DNA of 11,032 nucleotides from JANXQE01 sp035651635 (GTDB lineage: Bacteria > Verrucomicrobiota > Verrucomicrobiia > Limisphaerales > UBA8199), in the NCBI GenBank assembly GCA_035651635.1, contig DASRFK010000045.1, positions 1 to 11,032 on the forward strand, read 5' to 3'. The translations under genes were made by a program, and so were the position numbers. Below are positions 1 to 7,132 of this stretch, in pieces. The notes below the pieces were generated by a model. It searched no databases. It saw nothing but the letters and a program-made list of their open reading frames with translations, and had not been told where the DNA came from. Every line of letters starts with the position of its first letter. The first letter of the stretch is position 1.

Positions 1-641
1 TGAGGCGCGGAATTGCGCATAATCCAACATGTGTCCAGTAATGCTCCGTGTGCTCCGCCACCCATAAAAGCCGAGTTGCCGATCAATTTACTCTGGATCA
101 CAAGGGCGTAACTTCGAGAGTGGGCACCGCCACCAAGGTAATACGCGGTGCTCCCGGTGAGGACACAATTAGTGAGGCAGCTCGATTGCGTCATATACGC
201 GGCGCCGCCACAGCCCGACTCGTCCATTGTGGCTCGGGTGGCACCGTTTGTTAATGTGAATCCCGATAGGACAGCATTGCCGCTTAGATACACGCATCGG
301 ATCGCCGCATCGCCGTTGGCGCTTCCCGGCACTTGATACCCTTCAATCACAGTAAAATCCGGACCGTTGACACTTTGGACCGTTATTGACTTAGTCACCA
401 CAAGTCGGTTGGTGATTTGGAGGCTCGTCGCCCGGCCGCCAGTGCGGTAAACACCGTTCGTGACCAACACCGTGTCCAGGTTGTTTGCGGCGTCGACGGC
501 GTCCTGGATTGATGTCGCTGCAGTGGCCCAGTTCGTATACGGCGCCACAGGTGTCGCGCAATTAAGGTCCACATACCGGTTCGTCGCTGATGTTGAGCAA
601 CAAATGAAACAAGCTCCAAGCAGACAAAGTCGGTGGTTCAT
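1..641 (-). CDS. Secreted right-handed parallel beta-helix protein (partial, N-terminal 213 residues)
   Basis: The reading frame is open on the minus strand from an ATG at 641-639 to the left edge, so the C-terminus is missing. The N-terminus looks like a signal peptide: MNHR, then a cysteine-rich hydrophobic stretch (residues 5-15) and STSA around residue 19, a plausible signal peptidase I site. LGAC (8-11) resembles a lipobox but leaves a very short signal. The mature part begins RYVDLN (22-27) and continues with NWATAATSIQDAVDAA (37-52) and DTVLVTNGVY (56-65). This opening is typical of verrucomicrobial extracellular beta-helix proteins (choice-of-anchor or pectate-lyase-like). Later coils repeat a Gly-Gly-Ala turn: GGAAY (145-149), GGGAH (170-174 and 194-198). 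The protein probably acts outside the cytoplasm in polysaccharide binding or cleavage, or as a surface protein. No catalytic residues can be assigned. Family recognition is firm; function is not. Confidence 0.82.
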   Translation of the reverse strand, partial: MNHRLCLLGACFICCSTSATNRYVDLNCATPVAPYTNWATAATSIQDAVDAANNLDTVLVTNGVYRTGGRATSLQITNRLVVTKSITVQSVNGPDFTVIEGYQVPGSANGDAAIRCVYLSGNAVLSGFTLTNGATRATMDESGCGGAAYMTQSSCLTNCVLTGSTAYYLGGGAHSRSYALVIQSKLIGNSAFMGGGAHGALLDTCWIMRNSAP

Positions 642-673
642 ATTCGACCGGTTAATTAGCATTCCTTACCCAC

Positions 674-709
674 TAGAGATTCAATATCAAGTAATACTGC
701 TTACGTCAA
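674..709 (-). promoter_or_regulatory. Candidate sigma-70 promoter for the beta-helix gene
   Basis: On the minus strand, TTGACG (709-704) is followed after 17 bases by TATTGA (686-681). The -35 box matches five of six consensus bases; the -10 box is weaker. A start near 674 would leave a leader of about 33 bases before the ATG at 641. The AT-rich stretch 642-720 contrasts with the GC-rich flanks. No Shine-Dalgarno sequence lies close to the ATG. The call is inferred from motif and spacing only. Confidence 0.35.
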
Positions 710-845
710 GAAAAATGACTCGAACGCATAAAAACGCCACCCGCCGGATTTCTCTGTCCGCCAACCAAAGCGCGGTACGGCTTGGAGAGGAGTGAGGAAC
801 CAAGGAGAGAAGAAGACGCCCAGACAGGGACAATCCGAACGGAGT

Positions 846-1364
846 CTACTCAGTTGGCAGTGGCCGAAGGTGTGGAGGGTGAGGACGACTGCCGGGACAC
901 CTTGTGGACAGTCCAGAGCGGTGCGCAGGTATTCGGCCAGACTTTCGTGGGCCAAAGCGCACAGCCGCTTGAGCAAGTGCCGGTGGCGCTGAAAGTAGGG
1001 CCGGAGCATCCCGGAATCGCCAAGACATAGTGTCGGTGGGCAACGGGAGCCAGCACCTGGTCCAGGATGAATCGAGCGGTGGATTGCACATTTTTCTGGT
1101 GGCAGGAGGGACAAAACCAGCGGCTCTTGCAGGAGAAGGCCAGCAGGTATTCCTGGCGGCAATGGTCGCAGCCCATCCTGGCAAAACCGCGGGCCAGGTC
1201 GCCGCAACCGAAAAATTTGCGGACCACCTCGGGAATGACGGCGCGCAGGCGGCCGTAACGGGTTGGTACTTGTCCGGGTAGACGTGCTCAAACTCATCGT
1301 AATGGCGGTGGGCGCACTGCCACAGCGGGGACTTTCTGGGATTGCGTGCTCGATACGCTTGCAT
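846..1364 (-). pseudogene. IS91-family (IS801/IS1294-like) transposase remnant with two frameshifts
   Basis: Three minus-strand frames together read as one IS91-type transposase N-terminus. From the ATG at 1364 the protein runs through SPLWQCAHRHYDEFEHVY. Near 1260 it shifts to a second frame, RYGRLRAVIPEVV, with the family zinc-binding block CDHC, FSC and FCPSC, then ARFILDQVLAPVAHRHYVLAIP. Near 1012 it shifts again to MLRPYFQRHRHLLKRLCALAHESLAEY, ending in LTLHTFG near 855. Each shift fits a single-base loss. After TFG the expected HLH part and the catalytic tyrosine region are absent, so the gene is both frameshifted and cut short at its 3' end, and no active transposase can be made. IS91 elements move by rolling-circle transposition and lack long terminal inverted repeats, so element ends are not easy to define here. 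Confidence 0.8.
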
Positions 1365-1448
1365 ACGCAAGGAATGTCACCTCGCCCTTCGACGGCGGTC
1401 CGACGATAGCGGGGGGCGGCCGTTGGTCGCGGAGCGGCAAACCCGCAA

Positions 1449-1488
1449 ATACTGGACTTATGAACAGTAGTGGACATCAGTCCAGTAT
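1449..1488. repeat. Palindrome with perfect 10-bp arms upstream of the IS91 remnant
   Basis: ATACTGGACT (1449-1458) is the exact reverse complement of AGTCCAGTAT (1479-1488), separated by 20 bases that contain a further TGGAC at 1471. It lies about 85 bp upstream of the ATG of the transposase remnant. It could be a structure at the upstream (terIS-like) end of the IS91-type element, or an operator. There is no T-run after either arm, so a simple terminator is unlikely. Confidence 0.6.
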
Positions 1489-1690
1489 GAAAAGCATGAG
1501 TATCAACAAGATATTCACAATTAAGTTAACTTCTATATCGGAACGGACCTTATCCCTCGGCCTTGCCTGCCGTCGCGAGACTCACCGGACCACCAAATCG
1601 TCCCGGTGTACACCACCCGGTCGGGTCCGGCGGAGCGGATCCCCATGGGCGGGGTCACACCCGGGTCGGTCCTAACTATTGACACTGTTC
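1489..1690. other. Unexplained GC-rich intergenic stretch with short repeats
   Basis: No gene is supported here. The stretch holds a perfect 10-bp palindrome GGTGTACACC (1605-1614), a palindrome ACCCGGGT (near 1658-1665) and two similar direct copies of CACCCGGTCGGGTCC-like sequence (about 1611-1628 and 1656-1672). A minus-strand frame is open from about 1677 to 1538, but I recognise no family in it. The stretch lies between two transposase remnants and is probably mobile-element debris or a degraded REP cluster. Confidence 0.4.
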
Positions 1691-1838
1691 TCCTGTTTGC
1701 GTTTCTGGACCAAGCAATTGGAAACGTGCGTCTATGTGCCCATCTTAAGCCGTTGCGCGATCCATTTCAACGTCATGGTCGTCTGCGCTCGCAATTGGCT
1801 GGCGATCTGAATTTTCTCCGGATCGCCCTTGCGGCGGC
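1690..1838 (-). pseudogene. C-terminal fragment of a REP-associated tyrosine (RAYT, Y1) transposase
   Basis: Reading the minus strand from about 1838 gives RRRKGDPEKIQIA, then QTTMTLKWIAQRLKMGT, a stop codon, THVSNCLVQKRK and a final stop at about 1678. The segment KGDPEK...LR..TTMTLKWIA.RL.MG(W)T.VSN is the helix-turn-helix tail that I know from the C-terminus of verrucomicrobial RAYT/IS200-like transposases. The internal TAG sits where a tryptophan (TGG) is usual, a single-base nonsense change. The catalytic HUH domain is missing because the fragment begins right after the ligase stop. Such transposases are associated with REP hairpins, which also occur in this window. The match is from memory of the family and was not searched. 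Confidence 0.6.
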
Positions 1839-1841
1839 GGC

Positions 1842-4652
1842 TTAGCCGGCACTTGCCCGTGACGGTTCAGCCAGGCGGCGCGCGGATTGCAGGGTGTCGA
1901 TTTCGGCCAGGGTTTTATCGGATCGGATCCGCACGATCCGGGGAAAGCGCATCGCCAAGCCGCTGGAATGGCGATCGCTGCGTTGAAGCCGGTCGAAAGC
2001 GATTTCCAGCACCGTATCGGGAACGACTTCGAAATAGCGGCCGTGCCGCCGAATGGCCGTCGACAAAAAGTGTTCTGTGAGGACTCCGATTTCGACGTCC
2101 GTCAGCCCGGTGTAGGCCTTGCCGATGGTTTTCAACTCACCTGATTGCTCGTCTCGCACCGCAAAGGTGTAATCGCTTAAGACCTTGCTTCGTTTGCCGT
2201 GTCCGTATTCGGCGCCGACCACAACGCAGTCCAGAGTGGCCAAGGCCTTTTTCAATTTCAACCAGGCCAGTCCGCGCCGGCCGGGCGAATAACGGCTCGA
2301 AGGGTTTTTGATCACCAATCCTTCATTACCGCGGTCCCGGGCGGCCCGGAATTCGTGTTCGATTTCCGAGGCCGAATGAACTCGGCGCACTTCGGCTACG
2401 CGCAAACAGGCTGGTCGCGGGCTGATGGCTTCCAAAACCGAGCGCCGCTCTTGCAACGGCCGATCCATCAAGCTCGCGCCTTGGGACCATAAGCAGTCGA
2501 ACGTGACAAAGCTAATCGGCACTTCCTCGCGCATGAACAGATCGTCCTGGCGCCTGCCGAGGCGCTTTTGCAGTTCGCCAAAAGGCAAAACGGTGTCGCC
2601 ACGCATAGCAATCATTTCGCCGTCGAGAATGAAATCCGCCCCCAACCGGGCGACATCCGAGGCAATTTCGGGAAAGGTAGCGGTGATGTCTTTCAAGTCG
2701 CGCGAGTACAGCGCCACGCGGGTCCCGACTTTATGCAATTGGCAGCGGATCCCATCGAATTTGTCCTCCACCCACGCCCGGCCAGGTTCGGCATCGGCCG
2801 GAACCGGAACCGGCTCGCCACGGGAGGCGGGATCGTTGGGAACGCTGCTTCGTGCGCTCTCTTCGACGCGGTTCCAAATATCCACCGACGTTTCCTCTGG
2901 CGATGCCAGCATGAATTTAACCGGGCGGAACGGGACTAACTGGATCTGCGACAAGCGATCCTCGGCCGCGAGCCTGGCCGTCTCCCCGATATCTCCAACC
3001 AACAGATTGGCCCGACGCACGTCGTCCGCGGATTTCGCGAACGCCGAGGCGATCGCCTCCTCAACGAGACCTTCCTTCAACCCAATTCGCAAATCGCCGG
3101 TAATAATTTTGACGAAGTACTTGGCTTCAATCGCCGTGCAGCGCTCAAGCGCCGCGCGAAGGATGGGAGCCTTCGCCAACGGACCGCGTGCGCCGTGGAG
3201 TTCGTTGAAGATTTCGCCGACTCGCTGAAGCGTGAGCGAAGGTTGGACGGGATGATGCTCGAGGATTTCGGCTGCGGTTTCGCCGAGGTCACTGTGTTTA
3301 AGGTACACCTGGTGAAACGCGGACCCATCCACGTCACTGGCCGCAACGAGCACGTCGCGCAAAAGCGCCCAACCAAGCTGCAGCACCTTGTTTTGGCTCG
3401 CAGCGAAGGGCAACCCGGTAAACCAGGTAGCAGCCAGCCGGAGGGACTCGCCCTGCAAGCCGCGGAAATACTCGGATAGAACCCGGACCTTCTCCAGTTT
3501 GCGAGAATCGTCGCCGATGCGAACACACGCGTTGGCAAAGGCCAGAAAGCTATCCGACGCCAGAACTGGGTCGGCTGAAGCCGGTCCGGGGCGCTCAGGC
3601 GCAATGCTGCGCTTCGTCGCCACCGGGGCTAAGGCGGGTTGATTTGCCATAAAACCCAAAGCCAATTGTTCATCCTGGCTCAACGACTGGGCATCAATGC
3701 CCAGTTGACGGAGCGTCTGCGCGAAATCGGCGGCAAAGCCGTGCAACGTATAAACCTTCTTCGGCCGCACTTGCTTGACCAACTCGAGCAATTGCGGGAA
3801 GTCAGCATGGTCGCTGAGTGGAAACGCGGCGTCGCATTGGTAGCGATAACGACAATTGGGATCGACAGCCCAACCGGTAAGAATCGCGGTGCGGCTCCGG
3901 CCGAGGTTGCGCAGCATCGCCGAGCCCACCACATGCGGCGGACAGAGCAACACCTTTCCGCGGGCGGCGCCCGATTGATACGGTTCATAAGGCGGGAAAC
4001 AGTGACCGAACTGCTCGTAAAGCCGGGTCAGATTGAAAATGCTGCCATGGAGCATCAAGGGCAAGCCGGCTTCGCCCAGACCGCAGAGCAGTTCCTGACT
4101 TTTTCCCAGCGAATACCCTAATAGCACCGGCGTTTCATCATTATCAAGCGCCTCGCGACAGAACCGAATGACCGATTTCAACACCTCTGGAGCCGGGGGA
4201 AAAACGTATTGAGGGCGGCCAAAGGTGGTCTCCATGATGAGAATTTCGGCCGGGCGCGGCTCGCACTTTTCTGCCGATAGGCCGGGACGCAGTTTGAAGT
4301 CACCCGTGTAGAGCAAAGACTGAGGATCCGTTTGGACCAGAGCCATGGCGCTGCCAAAAATATGCCCGGCCGGAAGCAGCGTCAGAGTAAAGCTCGTTGG
4401 TCCGGCCTCAAAGGTGCGCGATTCGCCGAAGGGTAAGACGTGCTCCTGGCGAGTTCCGGGCATGCGCGCTTGCATCAACTTCGCCGTCGGCGCGCTCAGG
4501 ATGACTTCGCGGTGCGGCGCAATGTGATCGGAATGGGCATGACTGATGAACACTTTTTCCGGTCCAAGCCGCGGCTCGTCTGGATCCATCCATAAGCCAA
4601 GCTGAGCCAGGTGCACCCCGCCCTCACGAAACTCAATTCGCAAAGATGACAC
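1842..4652 (-). CDS. Fused MBL-fold DNA exonuclease and ATP-dependent DNA ligase (936 aa)
   Basis: Residues 1-335 form a metallo-beta-lactamase/beta-CASP nuclease: HAHSDH (38-43), GH at 96-97, TGD (116-118), GYSLGKSQE (179-187), SDH (280-282) and LHG (303-305) supply the metal ligands. A linker (about 336-362) leads to an ATP-dependent ligase: DNA-binding domain (about 365-580), motif I EDKFDG (629-634) with nucleophile Lys631, SRD (650-652), motif III ILDGEM (675-680), motif IIIa FVTFD (715-719), motif IV EGLVIK (777-782), motif V WLKLKK (797-802) and the OB-fold end RFPRIVRIR (902-910). The two halves match the ligase-associated exonuclease and the bacterial ligase that are usually separate genes beside an Lhr-type helicase and a phosphoesterase in a repair cluster. 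Neither partner is in this window. The start is GTG (4652-4650) with no clear Shine-Dalgarno sequence. All key residues are present, so the protein should be active in cytoplasmic DNA break processing and sealing. Confidence 0.93.
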   Translation of the reverse strand: MSSLRIEFREGGVHLAQLGLWMDPDEPRLGPEKVFISHAHSDHIAPHREVILSAPTAKLMQARMPGTRQEHVLPFGESRTFEAGPTSFTLTLLPAGHIFGSAMALVQTDPQSLLYTGDFKLRPGLSAEKCEPRPAEILIMETTFGRPQYVFPPAPEVLKSVIRFCREALDNDETPVLLGYSLGKSQELLCGLGEAGLPLMLHGSIFNLTRLYEQFGHCFPPYEPYQSGAARGKVLLCPPHVVGSAMLRNLGRSRTAILTGWAVDPNCRYRYQCDAAFPLSDHADFPQLLELVKQVRPKKVYTLHGFAADFAQTLRQLGIDAQSLSQDEQLALGFMANQPALAPVATKRSIAPERPGPASADPVLASDSFLAFANACVRIGDDSRKLEKVRVLSEYFRGLQGESLRLAATWFTGLPFAASQNKVLQLGWALLRDVLVAASDVDGSAFHQVYLKHSDLGETAAEILEHHPVQPSLTLQRVGEIFNELHGARGPLAKAPILRAALERCTAIEAKYFVKIITGDLRIGLKEGLVEEAIASAFAKSADDVRRANLLVGDIGETARLAAEDRLSQIQLVPFRPVKFMLASPEETSVDIWNRVEESARSSVPNDPASRGEPVPVPADAEPGRAWVEDKFDGIRCQLHKVGTRVALYSRDLKDITATFPEIASDVARLGADFILDGEMIAMRGDTVLPFGELQKRLGRRQDDLFMREEVPISFVTFDCLWSQGASLMDRPLQERRSVLEAISPRPACLRVAEVRRVHSASEIEHEFRAARDRGNEGLVIKNPSSRYSPGRRGLAWLKLKKALATLDCVVVGAEYGHGKRSKVLSDYTFAVRDEQSGELKTIGKAYTGLTDVEIGVLTEHFLSTAIRRHGRYFEVVPDTVLEIAFDRLQRSDRHSSGLAMRFPRIVRIRSDKTLAEIDTLQSARRLAEPSRASAG

Positions 4653-4766
4653 TTGGAAAAATAGGCTGTGAGGCTCGCGGCTGCAACCGGTTCGGGCTGG
4701 CTCGCCGCATTCGAATTCGGTTTCGGATTGGCCGAATTGTCGTTACACTGCAGGCAAAGCACGGGC

Positions 4767-5020
4767 ATGCGCAAATGGATATTGAACACTCATCTGTACG
4801 GCGGCCTGCTGTGCGCCCCTTATCTAATTATTTTTGGGTTCAGTTCTCTGGATTTCCATTATCACTTCACGCAGAATGGTTTGGCGGACGCGACCCGACG
4901 AGCTCAACGAAGTCGCAGGCTTTTTCGTTGCCGGCGATGGCCTCGGATACAGAGTTGGTCAGCGCTTTGCAACGAGAGCTTGGTTTGCGAGGCTCAGCAA
5001 ATAATTCAAGCGCCGCATGA
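4767..5020 (+). pseudogene. Degraded 5' end of a PepSY-associated membrane protein gene
   Basis: From the ATG at 4767 the product begins MRKWILNTHLYGGLLCAPYL and continues IIFGFSSLDFHYHF. This is one transmembrane segment with the opening typical of PepSY-TM proteins. The frame then loses sense near 4870. In another plus-strand frame the expected continuation appears: AFSLPAMASDTELVSALQRELGLRG (about 4925-4993), resembling the first PepSY half-domain. That frame ends in TGA at 5018-5020, overlapping the ATG of glycerate kinase. The rest of the normal several-hundred-residue protein, including the later membrane helices, is absent. So this is a frameshifted and truncated relic. The 114 bp between it and the divergent ligase gene may hold the ligase promoter. 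PepSY-TM genes often accompany iron-uptake receptors, but no receptor gene is seen here. Confidence 0.6.
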
Positions 5021-6195
5021 GTTTGCGCGTCTTAATTGTGCCGGACAAATTCAAGGCAACGCTCACGGCCCGCGAAGCGGCGCAAGCGATCGCGCGCGGT
5101 TGGCGCGATGCGCGACCCGAGGATGAATTGGATTTACTGCCGATGAGCGATGGCGGCGATGGTTTCGGGGAGGTGATGAGCCGGGTGCTTGGAGCCCAGG
5201 CGCGAAGCCTTAGCACGCGCGATGCCGCCCATCGTCCCTGTGCTGCGCGTTGGTGGTGGAATTCCCAGACCCACACCGCGCTCCTGGACACGGCCCGGGT
5301 GGTCGGATTGGCCATGCTGCCGCCAGGCCGCTATCACCCATTCGAGCTGGATACGTATGGACTGGGCGAGTTGGTGCGAGCGGTCGTTCGAGCGGGAGCC
5401 AAACGCTGCGTCGTGGGGCTGGGCGGGAGTGCCACCAACGACGCCGGGTTCGGATTGGCGCGCGCGTTGGGCTGGAAATTCGAAGAGCGCTCCGGTCGCC
5501 CCATCGAACGGTGGACCGACTTGTGGAAACTGGCGAGCTTGCGCCCGCCCGCGGTACCATCACAGGTCCCGGAGTTGGTCGTGGCAGTGGATGTGCAAAA
5601 CCGGCTGCTGGGGCCGCGGGGCGCGACGCGAGTCTATGGCCCGCAAAAAGGACTCAAGACAGCCGATTTCGCCGCGGCAGAACGCGCGTTAAAGCGGCTC
5701 GCCTCGGCCATGAAAGAGCACCGGCATTTTGACTTCGCCGCTGTTCCCGGTTCCGGCGCTGCTGGCGGGCTTGGTTTCGGCTTCGCCGCATTCCTGGGTG
5801 GCCGCTTGGCAGGGGGCTTTGACCTTTTTGCTCGCGAGGTAGGGTTGGAATCCAAGTTGGCCCGCGCCGACCTGGTGATCACCGGGGAAGGCAGGATAGA
5901 CGTTTCCAGTACCATGGGCAAAGGAGCTGGTTGTGTGGCCAAATTGTGCTCTCGATTTCGGCTGCCGTGTCTGGGGTTCGCCGGAACCGTAGAGGCAAAT
6001 TCCAAAAAACTCTTCACCCGCACACGAGCGCTTACGGATTTGACGACGAACGAAGAGGCCATGAGAAGGCCAAGGCTCTGGCTGCGCAGGCTCGCGCGGC
6101 AAACCGCTGCCGAGTGGATGGGAGCTACCCATCCGGAGGGGCAACCGAAGTCGACCACAGAGCCAATCACCTCGCTCGGGCATCGCACCGGCTGA
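5017..6195 (+). CDS. Glycerate kinase, GckA/GlxK type (392 aa)
   Basis: This enzyme phosphorylates D-glycerate with ATP, feeding glycerate from glyoxylate, serine or sugar-acid breakdown into glycolysis. The family is PF02595. Motifs in order: PDKFKATL (9-16), SDGGDGF (44-50), GLGGSATNDAG (134-144), VAVDV (189-193), PQKG (209-212), PGSGAAGGLGFG (244-255) and ITGEGRID (288-295) followed by SS and GKGAG. Length is close to the usual 370-380 residues, with about 25 extra C-terminal residues of low-complexity type. The ATG at 5017 gives the normal family N-terminus and overlaps the stop of the PepSY relic. The extreme C-terminus and the stop codon are encoded inside a REP-like repeat, so the natural end has probably been altered by repeat insertion. 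DGGDGF replaces the more common DGGEGT; this is a conservative change. Bacteria use both 2- and 3-phosphoglycerate-forming kinases of this fold, so the exact product is not settled. Confidence 0.92.
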   Translation: MSLRVLIVPDKFKATLTAREAAQAIARGWRDARPEDELDLLPMSDGGDGFGEVMSRVLGAQARSLSTRDAAHRPCAARWWWNSQTHTALLDTARVVGLAMLPPGRYHPFELDTYGLGELVRAVVRAGAKRCVVGLGGSATNDAGFGLARALGWKFEERSGRPIERWTDLWKLASLRPPAVPSQVPELVVAVDVQNRLLGPRGATRVYGPQKGLKTADFAAAERALKRLASAMKEHRHFDFAAVPGSGAAGGLGFGFAAFLGGRLAGGFDLFAREVGLESKLARADLVITGEGRIDVSSTMGKGAGCVAKLCSRFRLPCLGFAGTVEANSKKLFTRTRALTDLTTNEEAMRRPRLWLRRLARQTAAEWMGATHPEGQPKSTTEPITSLGHRTG

Positions 6196-6246
6196 AAGCC
6201 GGGACTCCGAACCTAAGGCCACCGCCTGAAGGCGGGACCCCAAACC
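6187..6246. repeat. Two tandem REP-like hairpin repeats, period 34 bp
   Basis: Copy one (6187-6213) and copy two (6221-6246) share the pattern ACCGSCTGAA, a short stem return, then GGGACYCCRAACC. Each forms a small hairpin: CCGGCT/AGCCGG in copy one and CCGCC/GGCGG in copy two. The glycerate kinase stop TGA (6193-6195) is inside copy one. A related partial copy lies on the opposite strand at 9011-9028, just after ilvC. These are probably dispersed palindromic repeats of the REP class; they may also stabilise or end the glycerate kinase transcript. Confidence 0.6.
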
Positions 6247-6302
6247 AGGGCTTCAGCGCGAGCGCACTTGAACTGGGCCAAAACGGGCGTACCGTCTGGC
6301 CC

Positions 6303-7121
6303 ATGAACCTGGAAGATCACTTAGGTGACATCGTCCGCAAAGCGCGGAGCATGTCGGGCGTTTCGGTCGATACTGCGGCTGAGGCGGCCGGACTGGCCGT
6401 TGACCAACTTGAGTCGATGGAATCTTCGGGCCAGGCGCCGCCACGGGTGGATTGGAAGCGCCTGGCCTCGGCCGTTGGACTGGATGGTGGAAAATTGGAA
6501 GGCCTCGCCAAGGGCTGGCTGCCGGCGCAGAAAGAACTTGGGACGTGGCGCGAGTTCCGCTGCATTACTACTGATGAAGGCATGGCCGTGAACTGTTACC
6601 TGATCTGGGATGAAGTCTCGCGGGAGGCGGCCCTGTTCGATACCGGCTGGAGAGCGGATCCGATCGAGAAGATCATTAGTGAAAACTCACTGCAGTTGCG
6701 GCACGTGTTCATCACCCACAGCCATGAAGATCACATCGCCGCGCTGGCGGCGATTCGCCAGACTTTCCCCAAAGCGCGGTTGCATTCCAGTGCCAGGAAC
6801 GCTCCCGTCGACCAGCGCAACCGGGCGAACGATTTTATCCACCTGGGCAGTCTCAGAATTAACAATCGCGACACGCCTGGACATGCGGAAGACGGCATGA
6901 CTTATATTATTGGCGGCTGGCCGGAAGATGCCCCGCACGTGGCCATCGTCGGCGACGCGATTTTTGCCGGCTCGATCGGACGTGGCAATCAGTCCTGGGA
7001 CCTGGCGCGACAAAAGGTCCGCGACCAAATCCTGACGTTGCCGCCGGAAACCCTGATTTGTCCTGGGCATGGCCCGCTGACGACGGTGGCGGAAGAACAG
7101 AGCAATAACCCTTTTTTCTAA
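6303..7121 (+). CDS. Helix-turn-helix plus metallo-beta-lactamase-fold hydrolase (272 aa)
   Basis: Residues 1-72 resemble a small XRE-like helix-turn-helix: LGDIVRKARSMSGVSVDTAAEAAGL, then LESMESSG and a further helix. Residues about 82-272 are a glyoxalase-II-like MBL domain: NCYLIWDE (97-104), LFDTGW (111-116), THSHEDH (138-144), TPGH (191-194), GDAIF (217-221) and PGHGP (254-258). These provide the full set of metal ligands (His139, His141, Asp143, His144, His194, Asp218, His256). The ATG at 6303 is chosen because it opens a complete HTH; upstream in-frame sequence lies in glycerate kinase coding DNA and repeats. The substrate is unknown: it could be a thioester such as a glutathione or other thiol adduct, or another ester. 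The gene follows glycerate kinase by about 107 bp on the same strand and may be cotranscribed with it. The N-terminal domain may bind DNA or simply be a fold remnant. Confidence 0.85.
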   Translation: MNLEDHLGDIVRKARSMSGVSVDTAAEAAGLAVDQLESMESSGQAPPRVDWKRLASAVGLDGGKLEGLAKGWLPAQKELGTWREFRCITTDEGMAVNCYLIWDEVSREAALFDTGWRADPIEKIISENSLQLRHVFITHSHEDHIAALAAIRQTFPKARLHSSARNAPVDQRNRANDFIHLGSLRINNRDTPGHAEDGMTYIIGGWPEDAPHVAIVGDAIFAGSIGRGNQSWDLARQKVRDQILTLPPETLICPGHGPLTTVAEEQSNNPFF

Positions 7122-7132
7122 TCGCGAGCGCT

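Noticed and set aside
782..1281. Several short plus-strand frames (82, 66 and 83 residues)
   Set aside because: They are antisense to the IS91 transposase remnant, whose zinc-binding motifs are on the minus strand.
2425..3228. 267-residue open frame on the plus strand
   Set aside because: It is antisense to the ligase half of the fusion protein, its composition is Arg/Ser-rich, and no domain is recognisable; the opposite strand has full ligase motifs.
3639..4121. 160-residue open frame on the plus strand
   Set aside because: It is antisense to the MBL nuclease domain with its conserved metal-binding motifs and has no family features.
4700..4725. Palindrome CGAATTCG upstream of the ligase as a possible operator
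   Set aside because: It is only 8 bp, common by chance, and has no second copy or clear promoter overlap.
5634..6243. Two 184-residue open frames on the minus strand
   Set aside because: They are shadows of the glycerate kinase gene caused by high GC; the plus strand carries all kinase motifs.
5931..6302. Longer N-terminus for the HTH-MBL protein
   Set aside because: The extra 124 residues would be glycerate kinase DNA read in another frame plus REP repeats; the ATG at 6303 opens a clean domain.
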